NCBI RefSeq assembly: GCF_017355835.1 | Contig: NZ_JAFEWF010000001.1 | Span: forward strand, 558,001-622,000 | Source: Desertivirga brevis | Lineage (GTDB): Bacteria; Bacteroidota; Bacteroidia; Sphingobacteriales; Sphingobacteriaceae | Reading direction: 5' to 3' | DNA length: 64,000 nucleotides | In this document: positions 28,373-37,098 of the stretch, in pieces | How the letters are laid out: every line of letters begins with the position of its first letter | How positions within the stretch are numbered: position 1 is the stretch's first letter | Notes under the pieces: model-generated | The model's database searches: none | Told to the model about the DNA's origin: nothing | What the model saw: only the letters and a program-made list of their open reading frames with translations | Position numbers and translations under genes: made by a program

Positions 28373-31261
28373 TTGCTTAGAAAACTCATACATATCTGCC
28401 TAATATTTTTTTTCTCGGTTGCGCATGGGCAAACGCTGATCTTCAAAAACTTCTCTGTTAATCATGGCCTTGCATCCTCTACCGTTTATTCTATCCTTCA
28501 GGACTCTAAAGGCTTTATTTGGTTTGCCACCGAAAACGGAGTTAATCGTTTTGACGGAAAGAACTTTGAGCTTTTTACAATAGACAACGGTTTATCAGAT
28601 AATGAAGTTCTTCAAATTAGTGAGGACTCGAAAGGTCGAATTTGGTTCCTTACTTTAAACGGCAAACTCTCCTACTACCTGAATAAAAGGTTCTACAATA
28701 CGGTTACTGATCCCCTACTAAGGAAAACCATCAGTACGGCTAGTTTCACGTCGTTCTACGAAGACTCACACCATCGCCTATGGTTTTCTACCAATCAAAA
28801 AAAAGTATTGCTTATAGATGGGGAGAATGCAAAATTTTATTCCTCGCAATACTCGTTCTCGGGTATTTCACTATTTGAAGATCCGGAAGGAACTTTATTT
28901 GGAATAACTAAAGGACAATTATTAAAACTGGTAAATGAAAAGTTTATAAAGGTTCCAATAGCCGAAATTCCCCTTTCTGCAAAGGCTCTATCCTATAACA
29001 AAACAACTAGATCTTTGAAGTATATTTCAGAGACCGGCCTGATCGGTTTAAAGAACCGCTATACCAATGTTCTTAGGTACTTTCCTGAAAATATCAATCC
29101 TGGTTCTATAGGTAAATTTATCTATGATAATCAAAACAACCTTTGGCTTACCACCATGGGTGACGGGCTTTACTTTTTCAAGTCAAATGGTAGCTCTGCA
29201 GAACATTACCTGAAGGATAATCTTATTAGCGACATTAAGCAAGACCAGCAAGGTAATATTTGGATATCTACGATTGGAAATGGAGTCTACATGCTCCCTT
29301 TTTACTCTCAGTTTTCTACGAATTATACTACTGCTGATGGCCTAAGTTCAAATTCTGTTCAAAGCGTGATTAAAATGAACAACAAGATTTTACTAGGCCT
29401 TCGATCTGGAAAAATTGACGTTGTTTCAAATTCGAAAATAACTTCATATCTTGAAGAAAAGGAATATAATCCTATAAAAAAACTTTTTCACGACAAAAAA
29501 AACAATTCGATCTGGTTTGCTTCTGACAATGAGTTAGGCGAACTTGATATAAAGACAAGAAAAACCTCTACCCTTCAAGAGATCTGCGGCGGTTCGTACG
29601 CATTAAAGAGTTTTAGTATCAATAACCAGAACAAGGTAGCATTAGCACTCGCCTCAGGTGTTTATGAAATTAACAAACAAAAGCCTTTAGTATTCGATTC
29701 CAAGAAGGCTTTGTACAACAATCCTCAATTTGGAACACGTTCCTTCACTGTATATTACGACTCTTTCAATCGCTTGTGGATTGCCAACATCAATGGTTTG
29801 TTTTGTTACTATGAAAATAAGATCCTCTACCAAAACAGAGAAATACGCAGTCAAAGAATTACTGATATTACAGAACTACCTGATAAAAGCATAGCATGTA
29901 CAACTGTTGGATTTGGCGTATTAATTATAAAGGACCTTAAGAAACAAATTACTATTACAAAGCGGGACGGATTGCCTAGTAATATCTGTAAGAAGATCCT
30001 CATTAAGGACCGTGAAGCATGGGTGGTCACTGGAAAAGGAATTAGTAGGATAAACCTGAACAACGGCATTTCAATAAAGAATTATAGTACAGAAAACGGA
30101 CTGATCACGACCGAAATCAATGATCTGTATGTAGAAGGAGATTCTATTTATGCTGCAACAAATAGCGGACTTTCTATTATTAACGTAAATACCTTTCCCT
30201 ACGACAAAGATCTTCCTCCACTTTACTTAACCCAATTTCTTTCTAATAAGAAAGCGCAAAAGGTTAATAAGGATCTTAGGATTCCCTATAAGGGTAACAA
30301 TATAACAGTTAATTACATTGCACTTGATTTTGAGCACCCACAGTCGGTTAAATACAGCTACAGGCTAAATCGGGACCTTAAGTGGAGCGAAACCAGTGCC
30401 AATACCCTTGAATTTGCCTCGTTACAGCCAGGTAGCTACGACCTTCAGATCAGATCCAAGTGTTTAAATAGCAAATGGAGCGAACCTATCCAGGTTCGAT
30501 TTAAAATTGAACCTCCCTTCTGGAGAACCTGGTGGTTCATTGTCCTTTTACTTTCTAGTCTTGCACTTCTACTATTCTTCGCAATAAGCCGGTATTACAA
30601 ATTCAAGAGGAAAAAGGAACATGAACGTCTCCTGACCCAAACCCGGATCATATCCTTGGAACAGCAAGCCTTACAGGCCATGATGAATCCGCACTTTGTA
30701 TTTAACGTGATGAACTCTATTCAATACTTCATCAATACAAAGGATAACGCTATGGCTAATCAGGCCCTTACCGGCTTTGCAAGGCTATTGAGAAAGAATC
30801 TCGAAAATTGTAATAAAAGTTATATAACGCTTGAAGAAGAAGTGAGCTATCTGACATTATATCTCTCGCTTGAAAAAATGCGGTTTGGAGAGAGAATGAA
30901 TTACAAGATAAATATTGATCCCGGGATAAATAAGGAAAGTACTTTAATTCCATCCATGCTTCTTCAGCCGTACGTTGAGAATGCTATCTGGCATGGACTA
31001 ATGCCGAAGGATGCAGATGGAAATTTGCTAATTAATATTTCACTTTATGCTCCTTCCAATCTTCAGATCGAGATAATTGATGATGGTATTGGGATAGAAA
31101 ATTCACTGAATGATAAACCAGAAGGACACATCAGTCGCGGTATGCAGCTGACGAAGGAAAGAATAAACCTTTTAAACAAATTTAAGAACAGATCGATCAG
31201 TGTTGAAGTAAAACAACTCCACCCAGAAGGCACTTGTGTAAGACTTCAAATACCTTTTTAA
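28373..31261 (+). CDS. Hybrid-propeller sensor histidine kinase (Reg_prop, Y_Y_Y, LytS type)
   Basis: 962 residues. Signal peptide (1-19); two-component propeller repeats over about 25-600 (repeated GLASSTVYSILQDSKGFIWF-like units such as DSKGRIWFL and DQQGNIWIS); a Y_Y_Y module around 620-690; one membrane helix (about 697-718); then a LytS/YehU-type kinase with the phospho-acceptor His774 in MMNPHFVFN and an ATPase with YVENAIWHGLM. It senses an extracellular or periplasmic ligand and probably phosphorylates the LytTR regulator just upstream. The start codon is a TTG 5 nt behind the regulator stop; no ATG fits ahead of the signal peptide. Confidence 0.92.
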   Translation: MLRKLIHICLIFFFSVAHGQTLIFKNFSVNHGLASSTVYSILQDSKGFIWFATENGVNRFDGKNFELFTIDNGLSDNEVLQISEDSKGRIWFLTLNGKLSYYLNKRFYNTVTDPLLRKTISTASFTSFYEDSHHRLWFSTNQKKVLLIDGENAKFYSSQYSFSGISLFEDPEGTLFGITKGQLLKLVNEKFIKVPIAEIPLSAKALSYNKTTRSLKYISETGLIGLKNRYTNVLRYFPENINPGSIGKFIYDNQNNLWLTTMGDGLYFFKSNGSSAEHYLKDNLISDIKQDQQGNIWISTIGNGVYMLPFYSQFSTNYTTADGLSSNSVQSVIKMNNKILLGLRSGKIDVVSNSKITSYLEEKEYNPIKKLFHDKKNNSIWFASDNELGELDIKTRKTSTLQEICGGSYALKSFSINNQNKVALALASGVYEINKQKPLVFDSKKALYNNPQFGTRSFTVYYDSFNRLWIANINGLFCYYENKILYQNREIRSQRITDITELPDKSIACTTVGFGVLIIKDLKKQITITKRDGLPSNICKKILIKDREAWVVTGKGISRINLNNGISIKNYSTENGLITTEINDLYVEGDSIYAATNSGLSIINVNTFPYDKDLPPLYLTQFLSNKKAQKVNKDLRIPYKGNNITVNYIALDFEHPQSVKYSYRLNRDLKWSETSANTLEFASLQPGSYDLQIRSKCLNSKWSEPIQVRFKIEPPFWRTWWFIVLLLSSLALLLFFAISRYYKFKRKKEHERLLTQTRIISLEQQALQAMMNPHFVFNVMNSIQYFINTKDNAMANQALTGFARLLRKNLENCNKSYITLEEEVSYLTLYLSLEKMRFGERMNYKINIDPGINKESTLIPSMLLQPYVENAIWHGLMPKDADGNLLINISLYAPSNLQIEIIDDGIGIENSLNDKPEGHISRGMQLTKERINLLNKFKNRSISVEVKQLHPEGTCVRLQIPF

Positions 31262-31302
31262 CCGTTTACTCAATCAAAGATACCGCTTACTCAATAGTAG
31301 AT
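31261..31302 (+). promoter_or_regulatory. LytTR-like direct repeat behind the kinase gene
   Basis: Two 21-bp units in tandem, ACCGTTTACTCAAT... and ACCGCTTACTCAAT..., both ending in GAT. The 9-bp core ACCGYTTAC is repeated with 12 bp between, the two-helical-turn geometry of LytTR (AgrA-type) sites, and matches that consensus at all but one or two positions. The first unit overlaps the kinase stop codon. It faces downstream towards a possible short transcript. Confidence 0.5.
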
Positions 31303-31335
31303 AAAACATTTTTAGTTTCTTTCTATTATTGTATC

Positions 31336-31434
31336 AGAAAATCGATGTTAAAAGCTTGTAAGAGCTATTAAATATAATTTTATCTAAGTGTGTGTTTAGC
31401 GGCTGGAACTCCCCAAAGTTTCACCGCTTTTTTG
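31336..31434 (+). ncRNA. Possible short terminated RNA downstream of the LytTR-like site
   Basis: A near-consensus -7 box TATTATTG (31324-31331, one mismatch) lies about 22 bp after the LytTR repeat, placing a start near 31336. The region has no coding frame and ends about 99 nt later at a good intrinsic terminator. This layout suggests a LytTR-controlled small RNA, but the promoter is imperfect and the RNA is unproven. The remainder up to scpB (31435-31589) shows nothing else. Confidence 0.35.
31398..31434 (+). terminator. Intrinsic terminator
   Basis: Stem AGCGGCTGGAACT / AGTTTCACCGCT with a one-base bulge and a CCCCAA loop, then TTTTTT. It lies 137 bp after the kinase stop and 155 bp before scpB. 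Confidence 0.82.
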
Positions 31435-31589
31435 TTTTATAGCCATTTTGTTTTTACAAGCTTAGCTTATTAAACGATCTTCTTTTTAGATTTGCACAAA
31501 GACAAGCATAGCAATAATTGCGAATATGTTTGAACGTATTTTGAGGTTCCATTATCCACGTTAACAACAAAACAGAACTACATAAAAAT

Positions 31590-32156
31590 TTGACTTTGAA
31601 TTCAACAACCTTAAATATTGAAGCACTGATATTTTCTTCCGAACAGAGTGTAACGATCTTTGAAATAATGCAGGTTCTACAAGCTGCAGGAGAAGAAAAT
31701 GTAACTGAAGACAGTGTGAAAGAGCACATCGAATCTATAAAGCAAAAGTATGACGATGCAAACTTCGCTATTGCTTTGGTAGAAATTAATAAGGGATACC
31801 AGTTTCTTACGAAGAAAGAACACTACCAACTTGTTAATCAACTTCAGATACAGCGCTCCAAAAAGCGCCTAAGCCAGTCAGCCTTAGAAACCCTGGCAAT
31901 CATTGCTTATAAACAACCAATAACAAAGTTGGAGGTAGAACAAATCAGAGGTGTAAACTGCGATTATTCTATTCAAAAATTGCTGGAAAAAGAGTTGATT
32001 ACGATTTCTGGAAAGGCGGAAACGATAGGAAAACCGCTCTTGTATAGCACCAGCACCCTGTTTATGGATTATTTCGGTATAAGCAGCAAATCGCAATTAC
32101 CTCAATTAAAAGACATTGCAGCAGAGCAAAATGAGATAGGAGAAAAACCTGAATAA
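31590..32156 (+). CDS. scpB: Segregation and condensation protein B
   Basis: 188 residues; partner of ScpA and SMC in chromosome compaction. Two winged-helix domains, with the family signature SALETLAIIAYKQPITKLEVEQIRG. No ATG is available before the conserved N-terminal helix (NIEALIFSSEQSVT), so a TTG at 31590 or 31596 must be used. scpA is not adjacent. The C-terminal tail (about 165-188) is acidic and variable. Confidence 0.94.
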   Translation: MTLNSTTLNIEALIFSSEQSVTIFEIMQVLQAAGEENVTEDSVKEHIESIKQKYDDANFAIALVEINKGYQFLTKKEHYQLVNQLQIQRSKKRLSQSALETLAIIAYKQPITKLEVEQIRGVNCDYSIQKLLEKELITISGKAETIGKPLLYSTSTLFMDYFGISSKSQLPQLKDIAAEQNEIGEKPE

Positions 32157-32170
32157 TTCTTCGTGCGGGT

Positions 32171-32200
32171 TTTGGTGAAATCGTTTTTATTTTATTTTTG
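32171..32200 (+). promoter_or_regulatory. Promoter of the acidic miniprotein gene
   Basis: TTTG (32171-32174), an 18-bp spacer, then TATTTTTG (32193-32200): a full -33/-7 Bacteroidota promoter, with the same 18-bp spacing as the guaB promoter. It lies 15 bp behind the scpB stop and gives a leader of about 79 nt. Confidence 0.72.
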
Positions 32201-32283
32201 CCACAGACAGAAATCAATAAATTTCGATAAATTAGTACTTACTTAACAGTATTATTTGACAAAACGCTTACCCAATCATTAGT

Positions 32284-32472
32284 ATGAAAACGCCGAAGAA
32301 GAATGTCACTATTGGTGGCAACAAGACAAATGACGTCCTAAAGTCAAATACTAAGCCTGCTGAAACCAAGGGGACTAAGAGGTTTGACGATGATGAGGAT
32401 GATGATTTTAATGACATCGACGACCTAGGTTTTGAAGAACTTGGCAACTTCGACGATGATGATGATTATTAA
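32284..32472 (+). CDS. Small acidic protein, 62 residues
   Basis: Basic N terminus (MKTPKKNVTIGGNK) and a very acidic C terminus with Asp runs (DDDEDDDFNDIDDLGFEELG, then FDDDDDY). No known domain. It may be a nucleic-acid- or ribosome-associated tail protein. It has its own full promoter and a good terminator, so it is a real, separately transcribed gene of unknown function. Confidence 0.75.
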   Translation: MKTPKKNVTIGGNKTNDVLKSNTKPAETKGTKRFDDDEDDDFNDIDDLGFEELGNFDDDDDY

Positions 32473-32495
32473 CGATATTATTTAAGATACAAAGG

Positions 32496-32524
32496 AAGCA
32501 TTCAGCACTCTGAATGCTTTTTTT
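32496..32524 (+). terminator. Intrinsic terminator
   Basis: 9-bp stem AAGCATTCA / TGAATGCTT with a 6-nt loop, followed by a T-rich tract. It ends the acidic miniprotein transcript, 13 bp before the next start codon. Confidence 0.9.
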
Positions 32525-32536
32525 ATATATTGCCTT

Positions 32537-33655
32537 ATGAATATTACGGAAGTTAGGGATAGGAAAACACAGAAAGAGTTTCTAGATGTAGCACGAGTAT
32601 TATATGAGAATGATCCCGTTTGGGTTTGCCCTCTCGATGTTGATATCGAAAAAGTTTTCGATCCTGCTCAGAATAACTTTCACCAACATGGTACTATCAC
32701 GCGCTGGATAGCGAAAAACGAAAAAGGTGAATTAATAGGCCGGATCGCTGCCTTTATTAATTATAAGAAAGCTTATCATTATGAGCAACCTACCGGTGGA
32801 ATTGGTTTTTTTGAATGTATAAACGATCAGGCAGTTGCTAATCAGCTTTTTGATACTGCTAAAGCATGGTTAGTTCAAAAGGAAATGAAAGCAATGGATG
32901 GGCCGATAAATTTCGGTGAAAATGATACGTTCTGGGGACTCCTTGTAGATGGTTTCACCCATCCCTCCTACGGAATGAATTATAATCATCCCTACTATAA
33001 AAATCTTTTTGAAACCTATGGCTTCAAGTCATTATACGAGCAAATCACAAATCACTTAAGTGTGCATAAACCCTTTCCAGAAAGATTTACGAAAATTGCA
33101 GAATGGGTAGCTAAAAAGCCGGGTTACAGGTTCGAACACCTTAGGGTTAAAGAGATTGACAAATTTGCCGCTGACTTTATGGAGATCTATAATGATGCAT
33201 GGAAGAACTTCGAGAACTTTGTTCCAATCACTAAAGCAACAATCCTCGAAAGCTTTGAGAAGATGAAGGCGATCATGGATGAAAATTTAATTTGGTTTTC
33301 TTATGTCAATAATGAACCTGCTTCATTCATAATAATCCTTCCGGATGCTAATCAAATGATAAAGCCATTAAAAGGAAAATTGGGAATACTTGAGAAACTC
33401 AAATTTGCTTACTATCGATGGAAAGGAGTTACAAGAATGCGGGCAGTAGTAATGGGTACTAAAGAAGCATTTCAAAAACATGGTCTTGAATCGGCTATGT
33501 TTATTAAGCTGAAAGAGTATGTTCTACCCCTTAATCAATACGAAGAATTAGAATTATCGTGGGTTGGAGACTTTAACGATAAGATGCTCTCGATACACGA
33601 AGCTACAGGTGCAACATTCGGCAAAAAGCATGTTACCATGAGGAAGATATTTTAA
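32537..33655 (+). CDS. GNAT-like acyltransferase domain protein
   Basis: 372 residues, a family common in Bacteroidota and often labelled GNAT or hypothetical. The first part (1-150) has the acyl-CoA-fold pattern (KGELIGRIAAFINYKKA) and a PINFGENDTFWGLLVDGF motif; the second half (about 190-372) repeats the fold (ESAMFIKLKEYVLPLNQYEELELSWVGDFN). No substrate can be assigned. It starts just after the miniprotein terminator. Confidence 0.75.
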   Translation: MNITEVRDRKTQKEFLDVARVLYENDPVWVCPLDVDIEKVFDPAQNNFHQHGTITRWIAKNEKGELIGRIAAFINYKKAYHYEQPTGGIGFFECINDQAVANQLFDTAKAWLVQKEMKAMDGPINFGENDTFWGLLVDGFTHPSYGMNYNHPYYKNLFETYGFKSLYEQITNHLSVHKPFPERFTKIAEWVAKKPGYRFEHLRVKEIDKFAADFMEIYNDAWKNFENFVPITKATILESFEKMKAIMDENLIWFSYVNNEPASFIIILPDANQMIKPLKGKLGILEKLKFAYYRWKGVTRMRAVVMGTKEAFQKHGLESAMFIKLKEYVLPLNQYEELELSWVGDFNDKMLSIHEATGATFGKKHVTMRKIF

Positions 33656-33660
33656 CAATG

Positions 33661-33686
33661 ATGCCCCGGATATCCGGGGCATTTTT
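33661..33686 (+). terminator. Intrinsic terminator
   Basis: Perfect 22-bp palindrome built on ATGCCCCGGATATCCGGGG, followed by TTTTT, 6 bp after the acyltransferase stop. Confidence 0.92.
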
Positions 33687-33697
33687 GTTATGACTGA

Positions 33698-34039
33698 TTA
33701 AGCCAGTACCTTGTTTCTTCTTATTTCTTCAAATAAGTCGATAATTTTCTTTTGAAGTTCAATCACCTCTGTTTCCCTTTCCTGTAAACGCTTAGTGATA
33801 GTTTCCAGTTCTGATACGTACTTCTCTTGCTGTTCGCTATCATTGAATGTAAGTAATTGTACTACTGTCATGTCAAATAACTTAGCAATCTGCTCTAAAC
33901 GAGAAAGATTAATATCTGTAATACCAGTTTCTATCTTAGAGAATGCAGGAATTGAAATATCTAATCGCTTTGCAACATCCTCCTGGCTCCATCCCTTCTG
34001 GTGCCTAAGCAGCCTTATCTTTTTTCCTAATGTTTTCAT
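33698..34039 (-). CDS. XRE-family transcriptional regulator with coiled-coil tail
   Basis: 113 residues. HTH domain at about 5-65 (KIRLLRHQKGWSQEDVAKRL, SIPAFSKIETG) followed by a coiled coil (about 72-108, YVSELETITKRLQERETEV), which may dimerise the protein. No obvious target or partner; it lies 13 bp behind mpl and may share its transcript. Confidence 0.9.
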   Translation of the reverse strand: MKTLGKKIRLLRHQKGWSQEDVAKRLDISIPAFSKIETGITDINLSRLEQIAKLFDMTVVQLLTFNDSEQQEKYVSELETITKRLQERETEVIELQKKIIDLFEEIRRNKVLA

Positions 34040-34052
34040 TTTCCTTTACAAT

Positions 34053-35423
34053 TTAATATATACTCTTGCTGATTAAAGCCTTATCCGAAAGAAGGTTTAG
34101 GTTAGTTCCTCCAAAGTTTCCAGAACTCATGAGAAGCAAGTTTTTACCTTTATAATTAATAGAACTCAAAAATTCTACCATTATTTCAGGATCGTTGAAA
34201 AAAATTAACTTTCCGTTACCAAATGCTTGTTTTACTAAAACATCATCGTAAGGTTTCAACTTTTTCTGTTCAAAAGTCAATTTGTTGATAAATACCACGG
34301 GGATATCAGCTTTATCCATACTACCCTTGTATTCATTCAAAAAGTCCTTATTTAAACTGCTGAAAGTGTGCAGTTCTATTACTGCCACTAGTTCACGATC
34401 CGGATATTGTTCCTTAACAGCATCGATCGTAGCTGTTAATTTTGAGGGAGAGTGTGCAAAATCTTTATAAACAGCTGTAGAAATATTTTTTCCCAGAAGC
34501 TCTAGTCTTTTAGCTGCGCCCTTAAATGTACTAATGGCTGAATAGAAATCTTCATCGCTTATCCCAATTTTAGTACAGGCATTGTGGGCAGCCTCTATAT
34601 TTTGAAGATTATGCCTTCCAAAAACTTCAAGAGGATATTCTTTACCATTTACTCTCAAAGAAGTTACACCTTCGCTGGTATAATTCTCTGCAGTTTTGTA
34701 GCCTATTTTGGCAAGGCTAACCTCTGCCCCTTCAACGAGTTCTTTTACAACCGCGTCTTCTGAATTATAAATAATTGCTCCTTGTGGATCGATGGTATCA
34801 AGAAAGACCCTGAACTGTTCAAGATAATTCTCAAACGTAGGAAAAACGTTTATGTGATCCCATGCAATCCCACTGATAATACCAATATTGGCCTTATATA
34901 AATGGAATTTGGGTCTGCGATCTATAGGAGATGCAAGATACTCATCGCCCTCAATTATAATGATAGGTGCATCACTTAGTTGGACCATGGTATCAAAACC
35001 TTCCAGTTGTGCACCAACAAGGTAGTCGAACTTCTTACCACACGTATTTAGTACATGGAGGATCATGGAAGTAATTGTTGTTTTTCCATGGCTACCGCCT
35101 ACCACCACCCTTAATTTATCCTTCGACTGCTCATAAACATACTCGGGGTATGAATATACTTTCAGCCCTAACTCCTGAGCCTTCTTTAACTCTGGATTAT
35201 CCTCACGGGCATGCATGCCAAGAATAACTACCTCAATATCCGATGTGATATTTTCCGGAAACCAACCCATTTCAGCAGGTAGTATCCCATATTTTTCCAA
35301 ACGAGAACGAGATGGCTCATAGATAGCATCATCTGATCCTGACACCTGGTGACCATTCTTGGTTAACGCTATGGCTAAATTATGCATAGCAGCCCCACCT
35401 ACTGCAATTAAGTGTATACGCAT
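34053..35423 (-). CDS. mpl: Mpl-type UDP-N-acetylmuramate:tripeptide ligase
   Basis: 456-residue Mur ligase that recycles the L-Ala-gamma-D-Glu-mDap tripeptide into the peptidoglycan precursor. The N-terminal nucleotide fold begins MRIHLIAVGGAAMHN; the P loop is GGSHGKTTITSM (about 109-120); ADP/UDP-binding regions such as GRHNLQNIEAAHNAC and DFAHSPSKL follow. Length and motifs suit Mpl better than MurC. A -7 box lies about 30 nt upstream. Confidence 0.88.
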   Translation of the reverse strand: MRIHLIAVGGAAMHNLAIALTKNGHQVSGSDDAIYEPSRSRLEKYGILPAEMGWFPENITSDIEVVILGMHAREDNPELKKAQELGLKVYSYPEYVYEQSKDKLRVVVGGSHGKTTITSMILHVLNTCGKKFDYLVGAQLEGFDTMVQLSDAPIIIIEGDEYLASPIDRRPKFHLYKANIGIISGIAWDHINVFPTFENYLEQFRVFLDTIDPQGAIIYNSEDAVVKELVEGAEVSLAKIGYKTAENYTSEGVTSLRVNGKEYPLEVFGRHNLQNIEAAHNACTKIGISDEDFYSAISTFKGAAKRLELLGKNISTAVYKDFAHSPSKLTATIDAVKEQYPDRELVAVIELHTFSSLNKDFLNEYKGSMDKADIPVVFINKLTFEQKKLKPYDDVLVKQAFGNGKLIFFNDPEIMVEFLSSINYKGKNLLLMSSGNFGGTNLNLLSDKALISKSIY

Positions 35424-35453
35424 TAAGAATTAATTCTTTGGAGTTAACAAAGA

Positions 35454-35461
35454 CAAAGATA
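35454..35461 (-). promoter_or_regulatory. -7 box TATCTTTG upstream of mpl
   Basis: Minus-strand TATCTTTG between the prmA stop and the mpl start; the leader would be about 26-30 nt. No clear -33 element. Confidence 0.6.
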
Positions 35462-35469
35462 AAAAGAAG

Positions 35470-36315
35470 TTAATTTAATTTTTGTTTTACAAATTTTACA
35501 GACACCCAGTTATTCAGCGACTTAAAATTTGAAAAGCTCAGATTGTGACGTTCACACTCTTCAGATATTAGGGAAATATCTTCCTGATAAAATCCACTCA
35601 TTAACAAAATCCCTCCCGGCTTCAATACCTCTGTATAACGGTGTATCTGGTCTAAAAGTATGTTTCGGTTAATATTTGCGAAGATAATATTAATTTCTTT
35701 GTCAGGTATAACCTCTTTAGACCCACAAAGAGCAGAGATACTTGAGCATTGGTTAAGCTTTGAGTTTTCTATAGTACTTTCATAACATACAGGGTCGTAA
35801 TCTATAGCTAGTAATTCGCCTGCTCCTCGTTTCTCCGCAAGTATAGCCAGAATTCCGGTTCCGCACCCCATATCTAATACTGATGCATTATTCATCTCCT
35901 CTTCCAATATGTACTCCATCATCATGGTTGTTGTTTGATGATGTCCGGTACCGAAGGCCATCTTAGGATCGATAATTATCTCGTAAGGGTATTGGGGTTG
36001 GGGCTGATGAAATGTGGCCCTCACATAACATTGGTCTTTAATGACCAGAGGTTCAAAATTGCTTTCCCAAACCTCATTCCAGTTCTTTTGCGGAATAAGC
36101 TCCTTCTCAAAGGAAAACTCAAACATGTCTAGGTAAGGACTTAGTACACTATCGAAAAGATCCTGGTCGAACTCCTGAGCGGAGATATAGGCATTAAATC
36201 CGTTAGGGGTTTCCTCAAAAGTATCAAAACCTGCTTCCGCCAAAGCGTTAATAAGCAGGTCTTGATAAAATTCTTCTTCTGTATTAACAGAAAAGCTGAA
36301 CTCGTAGTAATTCAA
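35470..36315 (-). CDS. prmA: Ribosomal protein L11 methyltransferase
   Basis: 281 residues. The SAM site is VLDMGCGTGILAILAEKRG, preceded by the family's FGTGHHQTTTMM motif, and a substrate motif NRNILL follows. PrmA trimethylates L11. The start is a TTG 2 nt after the tpiA stop, so it depends on coupling; no ATG is in place. Third gene of a GlmU-like/tpiA/prmA operon. Confidence 0.93.
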   Translation of the reverse strand: MNYYEFSFSVNTEEEFYQDLLINALAEAGFDTFEETPNGFNAYISAQEFDQDLFDSVLSPYLDMFEFSFEKELIPQKNWNEVWESNFEPLVIKDQCYVRATFHQPQPQYPYEIIIDPKMAFGTGHHQTTTMMMEYILEEEMNNASVLDMGCGTGILAILAEKRGAGELLAIDYDPVCYESTIENSKLNQCSSISALCGSKEVIPDKEINIIFANINRNILLDQIHRYTEVLKPGGILLMSGFYQEDISLISEECERHNLSFSNFKSLNNWVSVKFVKQKLN

Positions 36316-36317
36316 TG

Positions 36318-37085
36318 TTATTTATTAAATTTTGTAATGATGTCTGTAAAGTCTCTTGATTTAAGAGAAGCTCCACCAATTAAACCACCATCGATATCTT
36401 TTTGTGCGAATAATTCTGCAGCATTTTTAGGATTGCAGCTTCCTCCATAAAGGATAGTAGTATCCTCTGCAACCTCTTCTCCATATTTCGCAGCTACTTC
36501 TTTACGAATAAATTCGTGAACTTCCTGTGCTTGCTCAGGACTTGCTGTAACTCCTGTACCGATAGCCCAAACAGGTTCATAGGCCAGAACAACTTTAGCA
36601 AAATCTTCTGCTGAAAGGTGAAATACTCCTTCTGTTAATTGATCTTTTATCAATTGAAAGTGAATATTCTGATTACGCTCTTCCAAAGTCTCCCCAATAC
36701 AGAAAATTGGTTTCAGACCATTTTTAAGGACTGCATCAGTTTTTTTTGCAAGAAGCTCATTTGTCTCACCGAAGTACTGACGGCGCTCCGAATGGCCGAG
36801 AATTACGTACTCTGCCCCTACAGACTTAACCTGGGAAGCTGAAATCTCACCAGTGAAGGCGCCAGAATCAGCCTCATGACAGTTTTGAGCTCCAACACTA
36901 ACTTTTGGATTTGCTTTAGCAAGCTGTGCAACGCTATAAACAAGAACTGATGGTGGGCATACAATAACCTCCTGATCACCTCTGACCTCATCATTAACCA
37001 TGTTTAATACTTCTGATATCAAACTCATTCCTGACGTATAATCAAGGTTCATTTTCCAGTTACCTGCAACAATCTTTTTTCTCAT
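36318..37085 (-). CDS. tpiA: Triose-phosphate isomerase
   Basis: Interconverts glyceraldehyde-3-phosphate and dihydroxyacetone phosphate. 255 residues, full length. Catalytic residues are all present: Lys12 in GNWKMN, His98 in LGHSERR and Glu170 in AYEPVWAIGTG. GGS near the C terminus binds phosphate. Second gene of its operon, 13 bp behind the GlmU-like gene. Confidence 0.98.
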   Translation of the reverse strand: MRKKIVAGNWKMNLDYTSGMSLISEVLNMVNDEVRGDQEVIVCPPSVLVYSVAQLAKANPKVSVGAQNCHEADSGAFTGEISASQVKSVGAEYVILGHSERRQYFGETNELLAKKTDAVLKNGLKPIFCIGETLEERNQNIHFQLIKDQLTEGVFHLSAEDFAKVVLAYEPVWAIGTGVTASPEQAQEVHEFIRKEVAAKYGEEVAEDTTILYGGSCNPKNAAELFAQKDIDGGLIGGASLKSRDFTDIITKFNK

Positions 37086-37098
37086 AATTTATTAAGAT

